DNA of 64,000 nucleotides from Bimuria novae-zelandiae CBS 107.79 (GCA_010015655.1 ML976660.1:939015-1003014); one strand, 5' to 3'; counted from the stretch's first letter, positions 47,444 to 58,834 are shown. Numbers and translations: made by a program. The notes: generated by a model from the letters alone, not told the origin.

Positions 47444-48124
47444 TCAAGCGGAAGGAGCGAAGGTCGGTCGGCAGGTGGTACGCTCGGAGGACTCTATCCA
47501 CAGAAGATGCTGTCTCAAAGTCAGACCAGTGTTCATCTTGGTGGGGACATACATACGATCCATAGCCCTCACTTCATCCACTGTTTTGGGAATACGAAAC
47601 TCGGGCGGAAATTTGCCGTCCTGCATCATTTTCGGTTGCAGTTGGCAATATCGTCCACCTGGTCGGATCTGGCTGTTTACAAACTGCACCATGAGATTGG
47701 TTCTGACTGGGAATAAGTACGAGTTGTAGATCCGATACAAGATACCCTACCTTCGTACCATTTCATCAAGATACTGTTCGGGACCGCTCATCATTGATTC
47801 TGGTTCAAAGCCAGGTGGGAATGGACTCCGTTGGTGTCGGGATCCGGCCGACCCCATGCCCAAAGACGGAGTCATTGTAGAGAAGTAGTCCGGTCCTTCC
47901 ACCCCCATCCCCATGCCGAGTCTCGATTCAAATGGTGCGCTCATCACGCGTGGGTCTCGCGCGTCTCGCGGATCAAGAAAAGGCGATGTTGGCATTGCGC
48001 GATGCAAATGCTCATCCATGGGCATAGGCATCGGCGGTCGGGGCAGGTTAGACATCTCTGATGGACGAATTCGGTAAGGAAGCCTGGACGCTTCATGGAA
48101 GGCTTCATTCAAGTTGAAAGACAT
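47444..48124 (-). CDS. Hypothetical protein, intron position uncertain
   Basis: Two minus-strand frames appear to belong together: 47747-48124 (125 codons, MSFNLNEAFHEASRLPYRIR, then Met/Pro-rich text) and about 47444-47740 (VQFVNSQIRPGGRYCQLQPK to a stop). One splice that keeps the frame runs from GTACGA just after DEM (donor near 47757) to the CAG before FVNSQIRP. Another option is a frameshift with no intron. The Pro/Met-rich N-terminal part looks disordered. I do not recognise the family. The plus strand is also open here, so the coding call is weak. Confidence 0.4.
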
Positions 48125-49185
48125 CCGTAGGCGAAACTGGGCGGCAATAAGCAGAAACGGGTCACCTCACGAAGAGTGCGGCAGCGACAAACTTTAGCTG
48201 TTACGGTTGCAGAGGCTACCGAATGAAGTCCTAAAGCGGAATCAGGCGCAGGACCTGAGGGATACGCTGGTACTCAGTCGAGAGATATGTCATGGTACCA
48301 GGCTAGCGGCCATCACGGTCCTTCAGCAACTGTGCAAGTTCGTGCTGCTTTGGCGTTACCAAGTCAGATGGATGAGTGGCTAGCAGATCGGCGTTGAGCC
48401 CAGAACAGCGTGATGATCGCGCAGCGTAGCACCTGTTGAGCGGTGTACGACGATGAAGCAAACAATCAAATAGAGAAGGAGCAGAGCTAAGACCAACGTG
48501 AGAGTATCATCGGTACTTTCATGTGCTGGGTTCGTGATGTACGAGACACTTCCATGTCGCAGACATCTTGGTACCGTCTGTCTCCATATGCCCGTCGGGG
48601 GGTAATATGACAGTACCAGACGTCTTGTCCTAGTGCTGAATGTCAGTCAGTCGACTTTTAGATGGCACTGGTTTATTTGCAGTGGAAGTCGGCACGAGAT
48701 ACGATTAGTTCCACCAGGTTGCCCCTTGACGGGGTGGCAAACAGGCTGCGATGGCGCAGATACACTATGTTCCGCAATCGGATCGAAAGTTTTGTATATA
48801 ATAGTGAGCTCAAGGGATTATAAGGACACGCGCGGCACAACAGGCGCGAGACTTTGAGCATCGCTCAAGAAGTTCTAGTCCCGAGATGCACCGTATCAAG
48901 CAGGGGATTGAAACTTGCACTGCTTTTGCAAATACACTGGCAACGATGGAACTTTCGCTACGGAGATCACGACGCATAAGCTCTGCCAATATATGCGGTG
49001 TGCTGTGACCGCATCCACTGAGGTGGTTGGAGACAACGGATCGGGCAGCAAACACCCCCGGACACGCGCTTGCGTAGACAAACAGGCTTCATTGGTTGGA
49101 AGGCCAGTATCACTTCGCTGCCTATGAACTGGCCCCCTCGTTAGAGGCCCCCGATGCTGATGCGTGCAGGTACGTTCTCGTGGTC
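48125..49185. other. Intergenic region, nothing recognised
   Basis: About 1 kb of host-like sequence has only short overlapping frames and no motif. The left end may contain the promoter of the uncertain gene at 47444-48124. Confidence 0.5.
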
Positions 49186-49625
49186 CTAGTCCGCATTCGA
49201 TGGCGGGTTCGTAACGGCCCCATTTGTCCCCTCTCGTACGTTCCGCTGGCGCGCATCAGTAGCGCTCGATTGGAAAGCACTACTGGTGGGACTCGAAGGG
49301 GATTCGCGACGTTGAGCGAGACTGAACTTCCGTCGGTGGCCCGAGGGCCGCTCAGTAAGACTTGGAGCGCGAGGGCGGGCCTTTCCGCGTGCGCGACCGC
49401 CAACGAAGGGAACTTCGTATGTGGCTGATCGGGCAATATAGAGCAGAAGGTCGTAGGCAAGCAGGAACGCCCACGGGCCGATCATGACGAGGCCAAAGAC
49501 GAACTGCAAGCTTGTCAGGACGCTGCAATGAGGAGCACAGAATAGCAACAACGCCTTACAAACAACCTCTTGAGCCACATCTCCACCCAGGCATACTCGT
49601 CAGGAAGAAGGGAGAGTAAGCCCAT
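49186..49625 (-). CDS. Small membrane protein with basic C-terminus, 127 aa
   Basis: The gene has two exons, 49560-49625 and 49186-49503 (minus strand). The 56-nt intron runs from GTAAGG to GCTTGCAG with branch CTGAC, phase 0, giving KRLF-FVFGLVM. The N-terminus MGLLSLLPDEYAWVEMWLKR is amphipathic, followed by one or two hydrophobic segments (FVFGLVMIGPWAFLLAYDLLLYIA, near residues 22-46). The tail is basic and Ser-rich (YEVPFVGGRARGKARPRAP). I recall a conserved Pezizomycotina protein with the same 'YDLLLY...VGGRARG..RPRAPSL' pattern but know no function. The acceptor used is the only one nearby that keeps the downstream frame in phase with the first exon. Confidence 0.72.
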
Positions 49626-50387
49626 GATAGACACAGCACGACTGCATCAGAAGAAGTCAGCTCAAGACAGTCCTGGGAGTCACGTTTTTGGTGAGGGTCG
49701 CAGCGTCTGTTGGGGGAACTTCCGGACGCGACAGAAGCGACCCGCACCCGCGCCATCCGTAATCCCTGCCACTCTGGCGTCACTTCGATCCCTTCACCCT
49801 ACCAGACACCAACCCTTGAAGTGTATTCTCCAATCCGTGCTGTCTCTCCTCTCTCTCACTATGCATCTTGGTGCGGGCGAATGTGTACGGTGTCCAAGTG
49901 TGGCTTAAGGTCAAGCTGTGCTGCACAGCCGTCCCAAGCACTCAACTCCAATGGTCCAACCACGAGATTATAGCCCCAATCATAGCCTAAGGCCATCATA
50001 TATTCGCCAGTCAGACCATCGTGACTCGTCAGGCCAATCGATGCCTGTATGCTAGTGTCGCAGAGAGCGGCATGGATCCTCAGCCTTCCTTCCCCGCAAA
50101 CGGGACCTAGCCATGTGCTACCTACCCGTGACCCAGCCCACGACTGGATATCGCCATGTCAGCAAGTCCTCAATTCACCTTAGCTTACCTCCCTCACCGG
50201 CAGCCTACTTGCGTAGATCCGTGGAAGTGGTTGCCTGGTGGCAGAAGCACCAGCGAATCAGCTTCACCTCGAGGCCGCTTGTAACCTCCCAGGCTGAGTC
50301 CGACCCTACATTTCGACCTCCAGCTCCTCATTGTATTGTGTGATACCTACGTTGACATTGCTCCTTCTGTCCGAGGTCATCCACGAT
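49626..50387. other. Intergenic region between divergent genes
   Basis: This is the shared upstream region of the small membrane protein (minus strand) and the BTB-like gene (plus strand). Frames up to 112 codons are present and have no motif. C/T-rich patches near 49780-49870 and 50160-50210 could be promoter or leader elements. Confidence 0.5.
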
Positions 50388-51614
50388 ATGGACGACCTCA
50401 GCTTCCTGGAGCAAGCTGCTACCGTCGGCTCTTCGACGGCAGCGACGCTTATGGTACTGCTGCCTGATAGCTCCGTCATCCAGATCCACAATATCAACAC
50501 CTTCACCGTGCTCGACAAGTGCCCACTCTTGTTCCACGCTTTCGAGTTCCGCGAGTACGGCGACGTTCAACAGGCTTGCATTGAGGTAAGATAAACCCAT
50601 TGACCCACGTCTAATCGTACACACTGACCATCGGACAAGGCTACGTCACGCTCCGCCGTCATCTCGCTGCTCAGGTTCTTGTATACCGGTACCTATCTCA
50701 TCGACCAAGATGACTGCTTAGGGAGCCTACTTCCACATGCAGAGGTCTTCAAGATCGCTGAAGACTTCGACGTTCCCGAGCTACAGGTGCAATCTTATGT
50801 CAATTTCACCCGAGATACGGAGTTCGCATGCTGCAGAGCTACCCCGCCGTCCGACCTCTGTGCAACAATCCAATTCCTATACAGCCATCTTGCCGGTAGG
50901 CAATCACAAGAGCACCAATCGCTGTTGGATACATTGCTCAATTACTGCATCTCCGTCTTCACATATCAAGCGCTCCACGAACAAGAAGACTTCCGCCAGA
51001 CTGTCTTCGAGAACCCTAGCTTTCACCAAGATCTTTGCAAGACGAGTCTGAAAAGAAATTTCGAAGACGATGGGGCTTCAGAGATTATGCAACTACCCGT
51101 TTGCCGCCCAACCCCCCATTCACAAGCCGCTCGGCTCAAGCGCACTCTTGGCGACTTTCAGTACGAGATATGGCAGGAAGGTGAGGGACCTGTCGTGGAA
51201 CCAGAAAATAGTACTGGCCCTGCGAAGAAGCGGAAGTCAATCCTTGGAGCCTTCACCCTTGTTCACAGGCCTCAACATGCTGGCGCACATGCGACTTATT
51301 CCTCGAGCGAAAGCGAGTCTGAGAGCTCAAACGATGAATGCACACTTGCCTTCAGACCCAAGAATGTGGGTGGAAAACCAACGACATTTGGGGGCGACAA
51401 TGATCCCGAGAGCTCGAGCGACGAACTAGGATACGAGATTATCCATCACCCAAAGCATGAGTGCGGACCCGAGCCGGCACCGAAGCCCACCTCGAACACT
51501 GCCGATACTTGCACGCAGCCTGTCACATTCCCCTCCCTCCAAGTCGCAATCAGCCCAGGACCGAAAGACGAGTCAAGTGGGTCGGGTTCTGACGAAGAAT
51601 GGGCCCTCGTCTAA
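50388..51614 (+). CDS. BTB/POZ-like protein with acidic tail and AIM/LIR-like motifs
   Basis: The gene has two exons, 50388-50585 and 50640-51614, encoding 390 aa; the 54-nt intron (GTAAGA...ACAAG) is phase 0. Residues about 15-125 resemble a fungal BTB fold: ATLMVLLPDSSVIQIHNIN, then VISLLRFLYTGTYL, and LLPHAEVFKIAEDFDVPELQ, the usual BTB 'LY.g.Y' and 'vy.lAdky....L' elements. A helical region follows to about 200. The C-terminal half is low-complexity with Ser/Glu/Asp clusters, each followed by an aromatic-x-x-aliphatic tetrapeptide (YEIW, FTLV, YEII) and ending EEWALV. These look like Atg8-interacting motifs, but that is inference. A KKRK patch near residue 242 could be a nuclear signal. 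Confidence 0.7.
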
Positions 51615-52914
51615 TAGGGCTATACAGTCTACATGACACGACCATGTGAAGAATGTTTACATGCACTCAGATACAAAAGTTTGATCCTGCTCCCATCAAT
51701 CTTCACCACGAAACAACGCGCCGTCTTCCCGCTTTGTTTTCTCTGGACTAGACACTCAAAACGGGAAGCTTTATGCGCTCCTCTCGGTTTGGTTTTCGAC
51801 ATCTACTTTCTGCGGATAGGGACCGCAGGCACAACAAGCCTCGGAGGATATATCGCTGGCGGTGTTGACGTTCGTGTGTGAAGAGGCGGTTTGACTTATT
51901 TCGAGTCAAGGATCACGACGGAGCGCTTTATAAGCAACAAGGAATTTAGCTAGTTAGTGTGTCACGATAGAGTTCGCATCGAATTTATCAAAATTACTGC
52001 ATTCCCATATTGGGGAGCGTACACTAGAAATTGTGTTATATATGTGGTTATAAGTAGTTGTGACCTTGGTCACAATGTATATTTTTATCTGTGGCGTGGT
52101 TCTTGAAAGGGGTCGATATGAACTTATCGCCCAGAACACAGGGCTTTGCATATGCGTTTTTGATGCAGTCGCACTGGGGAGTGTATTTGCTGTAGTAGGT
52201 CCACTTAACAAATCACGAGAATACTTGCGGGTCTTCCTCCCCGAAAACAATACAAGTTTCTTGCTTCTCCTTTGAAGTTATATTAGCACACTGCCCTGAG
52301 GGATCTGTGAAATCGGGATTTCTGGTATGTACCGCACTCAACGTTTCCCAGGGGTACGGCTCTTGGGAGTTGAGTGTTGACCAGGGGCATTGTTCTCGGG
52401 GGTTGAGTGTTGGGACGTTGTGTTGATTTCCGTTGGTGGTGTCATGCTTGGTCGATATCGCTTGAGAACACTAGACCAGAACTTGTCCACGCGCGTCTTT
52501 TAGGAGGCACACTGTAGCCTGAGACAATTTTTTTTGGAGATATTAGAAGCCCTGCTGTAATATATTCATGCTTAAATACAACAGCACTCACTAGAAAGAC
52601 CTCTCAACTTTACTGTTTCTTAGCTAATGGAGTAACAAAACTTCGGCACCTACCATTGCCATTAGTGGGGACGGTGAGTACCTTAGCCATGGAACGGTCT
52701 CAAGTAAGAGCAGGGGGAGCATGCGGCAATACACACATTAAGTTCTTCTCAAAAATTTTTTTTTTATCGAGCGCTTTTGAACCCCTATCCGTGAGACCGC
52801 CTGTCTGACGCCGCAGCTTGAAGCTTTACAGCTCCGCTTTGACACGTCTCTTTCCGATCCGCATCCCGTATCCGACGTGCACCTCCTGCGCATCGCCTCC
52901 CCATTGCTCGCATC
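51615..52914. other. Intergenic region, nothing recognised
   Basis: About 1.3 kb has only short frames. A G-rich phrase, GGGGTTGAGTGTTG-like, recurs near 52365-52430. A T10 run is at about 52755-52765, upstream of the secreted-protein gene. Confidence 0.5.
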
Positions 52915-53865
52915 ATGGCCGGCTCCTTCTTTTCTCCAAAACATCTTCTCCTTGCAACAGCCTTCATATTCCTCCTCGAAATCCGCAGCGCATCAGCAGC
53001 CAACAACATCATCTGGAAGAACCACTGCATTTACGATCTCTACTTCTGGACCGTCCCGACGCGGACAAGGGAAGAAGACAGCGCCTACAGAATTATCCCC
53101 GCCGGATCGCAGTTCACCGAAACCATGCTCCCTGGTAGCATAGTCGTCAAGATTCGCGATGTGCCCCACTACACCGTCCAGCCCGCCGGCATCCTACAAC
53201 TCGAGTATTACATGGACCACCGGGGGAACAAGCTGTGGTACGACAGCAGCATCATCAACTGCGACCGGCACGCCGGCGCCGAGAGCCCTTCGTACTGCCC
53301 CTTTGCACACGGCGGTTTGCGCATGTCGATCCCTGCGAAACTGCCCCCGCTGGTGGCGTGCCTGGACTCGTCTTGTAATTTAGACGGCTTTTGTGATGGG
53401 TGGCTTATGTACCTGAGGACAGGGGGGTTTAAGGACGAGCCGAGTTTGAACTGTGGGCTTGGTGTCGACGTGGTGTTTGAGACGTGTACGGATCGATCGC
53501 CGCAGCGGACGTGGGAGAATGGGATTCCTTATGTGCCGCCACTACCTCGGGCTCCCGAGCCGCGGGAATATGCGCCTCCGCCTGTCGAGCCGGGTGTCAC
53601 CACTAGGAGTGAGTGCTCACCGCATACCGAGAAACCGAGGACGTACCCGGTTCCGCACCCTGATATGTTTCCTGAGGAAATAGTCTGTTTCGATCCTGAT
53701 TGTGCTTGCTACGGCTCCTTCGGTTATGGCGATCAGGGACCTCTGGGAGATTGTACTTGCCAGGAAGGAGCTCTTGAATGCCACTTTCATGATGATTGTG
53801 ATATTTGGTGGAACTTTGCGGGGAAAGGGGAGTATTGGTGGTCGGGGGGCCTGGAAAAGCGATGA
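52915..53865 (+). CDS. Secreted Cys-rich protein, Bys1/thaumatin-like
   Basis: This single-exon gene encodes 316 aa. A signal peptide occupies about residues 1-28 (LLLATAFIFLLEIRSASA). The domain at about 30-190 resembles the fungal Bys1/thaumatin-like fold: KNHCIYDLYFWTVP, IPAGSQFTETM, ILQLEYYM, KLWYDSSIINCDRHAGAE and CPFAHGGLRMSIP. Cysteines occur in patterns suited to disulfides (CLDSSCNLDGFCDGW; CFDPDCACYGS; CTCQEGALECHFHDDC). A Pro-rich linker (VPPLPRAPEPREYAPPPVEP) separates a second Cys-rich part at about 245-300. It ends in a KR pair. The protein is probably extracellular; the role is unknown, and effector or wall-associated functions are possible. The assignment is from motif memory. 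Confidence 0.78.
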   Translation: MAGSFFSPKHLLLATAFIFLLEIRSASAANNIIWKNHCIYDLYFWTVPTRTREEDSAYRIIPAGSQFTETMLPGSIVVKIRDVPHYTVQPAGILQLEYYMDHRGNKLWYDSSIINCDRHAGAESPSYCPFAHGGLRMSIPAKLPPLVACLDSSCNLDGFCDGWLMYLRTGGFKDEPSLNCGLGVDVVFETCTDRSPQRTWENGIPYVPPLPRAPEPREYAPPPVEPGVTTRSECSPHTEKPRTYPVPHPDMFPEEIVCFDPDCACYGSFGYGDQGPLGDCTCQEGALECHFHDDCDIWWNFAGKGEYWWSGGLEKR

Positions 53866-53932
53866 TGGAAGAGCGATGATGGAAAAGCGATCAGGGAAAA
53901 GCGATGAGTGAAAAGTGACGATGGATGAGCGA
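53855..53932. repeat. Degenerate GCGATGATGGAAAA-like tandem repeat
   Basis: About five imperfect copies of a 12-15 bp purine-rich unit (AGCGATGATGGAAGA, AGCGATGATGGAAAA, AGCGATCAGGGAAAA and so on) span the stop codon of the secreted-protein gene and continue into its 3' flank. Confidence 0.7.
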
Positions 53933-55149
53933 CGTCTAGAAATCGGCCACTGTGCTTCTTACAGTGAGTGACTCTGCTGGAACCATACGAAGAATACAGC
54001 CGACCAACGCTTAGGACGGCGGAAGATGGGCAGGTTGTTGGCCAGGCCGAATCTGCATTCGCCACGTCCCGACATCCATACGACGTTTGCAGCATCGGCT
54101 GTTGAATCCAGCAAGGCCGATCCGCGGAAGCACGTGGCTTCGAGAGCACGCAGGACTCAGCCCCACTCGGAGCTTGATACCCGCCACGATGTTGCTGTCC
54201 AGGGGCGGCTTTGTCTCATGGGCCGAGCTGTCTGCCATATCCAAAGAGCCGAGCCGAGTAGCTGCACACGTAGGAGAGGTTGCAGAGGTCGCGTCAGGAC
54301 GGACGCGTTCCTAAACACGTCACGTGTATGTGGCGCCCGAGACTTGTCTTCTTGTTTTTGTTTCTTCCGCGCTACTAGGTTTCGTATGCAGAGGCTTCTT
54401 GCATGGCAGCCTCGTTAAGCACAACACAGCGTATCTCGTTGACACCATCGGGTGAATGTAGATGGAACACTGCATCGTCTCATCTTTTCAATTGCGCCTG
54501 CAGTATTCCTGGCGATGGACTTAGTATCGCCTGTGTTCTTCGCGGGTCGATATATCATTTACTTCACTACAGATACATCTTATCTGGGGTTGAAGATGCC
54601 GTGTGACTTGCTATGTGAAACTTGCCCGCTCTGGCTGGCCTTCACTGGGCTGGTTCAAAATTCCATTTCGATGAGACTCTTCCACTCTGAACAACAAGAC
54701 AACTTCGATTTCAATGTATTGACAATGGTGAGGTTGAGTGCTGAGAACAGACCAAGTCGGTTTGGGCGTTTCCTGGCCCGCGTGCGCCCCGATTGGGCGC
54801 GAACGACGACGGCGAGCCAGGGTCCAATGGACGCAGGCTGGGCGTGCTGCTGCGGCGTTGCTCGTCCGTGTGGTGTCGTGTCGAGGAAAAGAAAACACTC
54901 CGCTTTCGACGGTTGTTTTGCGAAGTCTATACTCATTTTTCCTTCTCCACTCGTTGATGCACAGGCCGCAACGGTGTCACGTTAGTAACTGTGCGTCCTG
55001 CTTGTTCGAACATCTGGCCGCACCCTCGCACCTCCACAGCACGCCTCACAACTCCTGAGCTATTTAGCCTTGCAGCTGCAAGCTCCCGCCGCACGCTCTC
55101 GTCCGCCCGCTGCAAGCCACCACCCATTGTTTTTTTTTTTTGAGCAATC
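53866..55149. other. Intergenic region, no gene recognised
   Basis: A plus-strand frame of 177 codons (54452-54985) has no motif and overlaps equally open frames in others, so I do not call it. A pyrimidine-rich segment ending in a T11-12 run (about 55129-55141) leads directly into the next start codon. Confidence 0.45.
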
Positions 55150-55800
55150 ATGACCAAGGGAAAGCGCGAATACAAGCCGCTCACGCTGACGCCCATCAAC
55201 TTCTCGCTCACCGAGGGCACCTCGATCCCTGCACCCGCCGACACACCTCCGGAGTCGCCGCGTCCGCCGACGCCTACAAAGGGCCCTCTCTCCTCGCATC
55301 CAACCCCCAAGTCTGCCTACTTCCCGCACCACGAAGCAACTCCGCCGAACAAGGACTCATCCGAGTCGGCGACAACAGAGCCAAAGCTCCACCAGACCGC
55401 CACCAACGATGCGGCCAGCAGTATCTCTCCATCAAGCCCATCCAGCAGACGCCCGTCTTCGGTACGCAAGTTCCTAGGCCTGCGCCCGCTTTCGTCACAC
55501 GATAGCCTCTCGTCGGAGAGGCCGGGTTCGCCGGCCACGATTGGCAGCCAGCCCAGCTTGCGGAGGAAGAAGAGTGGGAGCTGGTTCGGCAAGAGCAACA
55601 AGAGGCAGAGCTCCTTCATCATCGGCTCGCTGCCAGAAGGCAAGGAGAGCGGTTCAGCTCAGTCCAATGACACGAAGCCTGCATTCGTTGCGCAACCGCC
55701 CGCGAAGAAGGGCCCGCCACCTCCTGCGCTACCAGAGCTCAAGTCCTTTGGCGTCAGCTCCGACTTGAGCGCTGACGACATGTTCAAGGGCATAAATTAA
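55150..55800 (+). CDS. Disordered Ser/Pro-rich conserved fungal protein, 216 aa
   Basis: This single-exon gene starts MTKGKREYKPLTLTPINF just after a T-rich promoter tract. The product is dominated by Pro, Ser and Thr with many SP/TP sites. Short conserved-looking blocks are PLTLTPINFSL at the start, SSVRKFLGLRPLS near the middle, KKSGSWFGKSNKRQS, and PELKSFGVSSDLSADDMFKGI at the C-terminus. I recall similar small proteins in Dothideomycetes ending in 'LSADDMFK.I', but no function. It is probably a disordered phosphoprotein. No membrane segment or catalytic motif is present. Confidence 0.75.
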   Translation: MTKGKREYKPLTLTPINFSLTEGTSIPAPADTPPESPRPPTPTKGPLSSHPTPKSAYFPHHEATPPNKDSSESATTEPKLHQTATNDAASSISPSSPSSRRPSSVRKFLGLRPLSSHDSLSSERPGSPATIGSQPSLRRKKSGSWFGKSNKRQSSFIIGSLPEGKESGSAQSNDTKPAFVAQPPAKKGPPPPALPELKSFGVSSDLSADDMFKGIN

Positions 55801-56464
55801 TAAGGAGAGACAGAGCGACGGGTATGCATTTACGATGGATTCCTCCAGAGCGAGTTTAATGACATTTGTCGATTCTTTTGGTGCATGAGCTGGATACGGG
55901 AGAGAGTTCAACCAGCCTGTGGATATTACTTTTTGATTGCATTGCACACGATACCCCCAGTCGGCGGAAAAGAAGGATGGCGGCGGTCCAAGAAGGAAAC
56001 AAAAGGCAGACGCGTCTTGTGAAGATTTTAGAGGCGAAGGAGAGACTGGGGAAGGACAGAGGGCTTGGAGATTGATTTCTATCCCCATATATTTTGCTAC
56101 GCCGCAGCATTCCATTTGCAGCCTTCTATGTATCTTCTTCCTCTGCCGGAGACAGCTCCGCGAGCCAGCTATATTGGACATATTTTCTCCTTTGTCTATG
56201 ACATGTACCTCCCCTGCTCGTGATTTGCTCACTCGGGCATCAACAAAGACCTCGTAGGGCGCCCAATCGGTGGGGTGGGTGGCGTGTTTTGGTTGCTAGG
56301 CGCCACGCACAGATCAGCAACAACAAACAAGACCCTGGCCGAAACAACACCGTCAACCATCAGCGCCGCCGCCTTGCGGCCGAACCACCGTCGCATTGTA
56401 CACATTTGCTTGAACATACCCTTTTGTGCAATTTTGAATACGCACATTGCTGCGACACCCCGCC
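55801..56464. other. Intergenic region
   Basis: This is the 3' flank of the disordered-protein gene and the promoter side of NDC80. Frames on both strands are short or overlap the NDC80 start. I see no RNA gene. Confidence 0.5.
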
Positions 56465-58834
56465 ATGGCCCACGAACCTGGCCTCTTTTCCGTCCGCCGC
56501 CAGGCAAGTCATCCCGTCGCGCGACATGCACAGCACGGCTCTCTAACAATGCGCGCAGACGCTGGCGCCCATGAACAACAACATCACTTCCATACCCATG
56601 CCCACATCCGCCATGAAACGCTCGAGCTCAATCAACGGCATGCAGCAAGGCGGCGCGCCGTTCACCGCAAACCACGCGCGATCGCAGTCCGGCTCGAGAA
56701 TGTCGCTCGCACCGGGCCGCCCGAGCCAGCCCATCTTCCAGCGCTCATCGTCCGGCACGAATCTGGCCGAGCAGGGCTTCTCATCCGTACACCGCAACTC
56801 GACCAGCAACGTGTTTGGCCAGAGCAGCACGGGAGGCAGAAAAAGTTTCGCGCCCGGCGCTTCCATCTTCGCGACGCCCGCCCCAGCACCGAACTTTCAG
56901 CAAGAATCACAACGGAGAAGTAGTGTTTTCCAGTCGCGAACCTCACATGCAACCGGCCAGAATGGTAGTAGACAGTCCTTCTTCCAGATGGCACCCCAAC
57001 CAGCTGTTCCTCCGAACGACCCGCGGCGCTTGAAGAATGCAGACACGCGGCGACAATTCGCAGCAGAGCTATCAGAATATCTTACGCAAAACAACTTTGA
57101 GATGGAGTCTAAACATGTTCTTTCGCCGAAATGGCAGACTTCGCCGATGCAGAAGGACTTCGAGAGCATGTTCAAATGGCTCTACAGCCGCATCGACCCC
57201 TCGTACAGATTCCAGGGCAAAGTTGATCAAGAAGCGCCCATATTACTCAAGCAGCTGCGTTACCCGTGGGAGAAGAGCATCATGAAGTCGCAACTCGCAT
57301 CTGCTGGCGCCAACAATTGGCCCACATTTCTTGGGATGCTCCACTGGATGATGCAGCTGGCTAAGATGATCAACGCGTATGAGCAGGGCTCCTATGACGA
57401 TGCGTGCTTCGCCGCCGGTCACGACGTGTCAGGAGACCGGATAATCTTTGATTTCTTGTCTGACGCGTACGCCACCTGGTTAACTGCAGAGGACGACGGA
57501 GAAGACGAGGACGAAGTGCAGCGCAAATTGATCGAGCCTCACATCCAAGCTATGGCTCGGCGATTCGACGAAGCCAACGCACAGCATGTCGAAGAAGTCA
57601 AACTTTTGGAAGCAGAGCACAAGGCGCTGCAGGATCAGATCGACAAGTTATCCGAGGCCGGCCCCCGGATCCAGGAACTTACAGCCCAGATCAAGATCTT
57701 CGAAGAGGATCGCACCAAGTTTGAATCCTACAACGCGAACCTAGGCCAAAAGATCCAGAAGTATGATGGCCGGAGCGAGCTCCTCCAGCAGGAGATGGAG
57801 AAGGTCGAAGCAGAGCTCGAGGCCACAGAAACAGAGCGACAGAACCTTCAGGCCATCATAGACGGCCGAGGTATGACTATCGCGGACATCGACCGCATGT
57901 CATCCGAGAAGGAACGCCTCGACCTTTCTATTCAGAATGCTTCCACCCGCGTCGAAGAGTCCAAGAAGCGCGTTGCAGAGAAGGAACTCGCTGCGTCCCG
58001 CAAACTAGACGAGCTCGAGCAAACCATCGAGCGCTTCAACAACTTAGGTTATCAGATCGGCGTAATCCCATCCACTGCCGTGAACGCAAAGGGTCTGGAA
58101 TACGAACTCGTCCTAACCATCAATGACGGACCCAACTTCTCCGGCAGCCAAATGGGCTCCTCCGCAAGAGAAGCCTCAGACCGCCTCCTCGCCGACTCCG
58201 GCACAGGATACTCACCGCACCATCTGCTCAACCTCGATCTCCGCGGCACGGTCAAGTCCAACATCCTCGCGCTCCGCAAGGAGATTGCAGAACGCCGCAA
58301 CGCAGCGCTAGAAGCCGACATGAGCAACCACGACATGCTCGACAAGGTCAAGGAAGCCATCGACGACAAGCAAGCCGAAGTCGAGGCCCTCGGCCACCGC
58401 GTCGCCCAGGCAGAAGAGGAGCTCGAGAAGCTCCGCGAGATCACGAGCACGCAGAAAACGTCGTCGGACGCGCAGATCGAGAAGATGGAGAAGGAGCTCG
58501 GCCGCATGCGGTCGGGCCTCGGCGAATCCGTCCAGCTGATGGTGCAGCGCGAGATGGCTGTTAACATTGAGTGAGTCCCCCTTCCCCCTGCGTCACATGA
58601 GACGGTGAAGAAAGCTAATGGGAGAAAAGGTACGAGCAACTCCAGCTCCGCGCTAATACGCTGCGCGAGGAACTCCACACCGAGATCGAGCGCATGCTCG
58701 ACGACATTGTGCGCTTCAAGCTGCATATTCAGAAGTCGCTCGAGGAGTACGAGCAGTTTGTCGCCGACGAGGTGGAGCGCAGTTGCGAGGAGGAAGATCA
58801 GCTCGGCGATGTCGAGGACACGGATGACGCGTAG
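56465..58834 (+). CDS. ndc80: Kinetochore protein Ndc80 (Hec1)
   Basis: The gene has three exons: 56465-56503, 56559-58570 and 58630-58834, encoding 751 aa. Exon 1 gives [13 protein letters not shown], matching fungal Ndc80 N-termini. The first intron uses a GC donor (GCAAGT) and CAG acceptor with branch CTAAC; the second is a normal GTGAGT...AAAG intron of 59 nt joining GA|G. The basic, Ser-rich tail (about 1-160) precedes the calponin-homology microtubule-binding domain (from [14 protein letters not shown] to about LTAEDDG, roughly 170-330). A long coiled coil follows to the C-terminus, which pairs with Nuf2 and Spc24/25. Ndc80 links kinetochores to spindle microtubules. It is convergent with the phosphofructokinase gene. 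Confidence 0.95.

Noticed and set aside
47217..47729. 170-codon plus-strand ORF
   Set aside because: No motif; the minus strand of the same interval reads more like protein, and neither is strongly supported.
54452..54985. 177-codon plus-strand ORF
   Set aside because: It has hydrophobic patches but no family resemblance, and other frames are equally open in this GC-balanced intergenic DNA.
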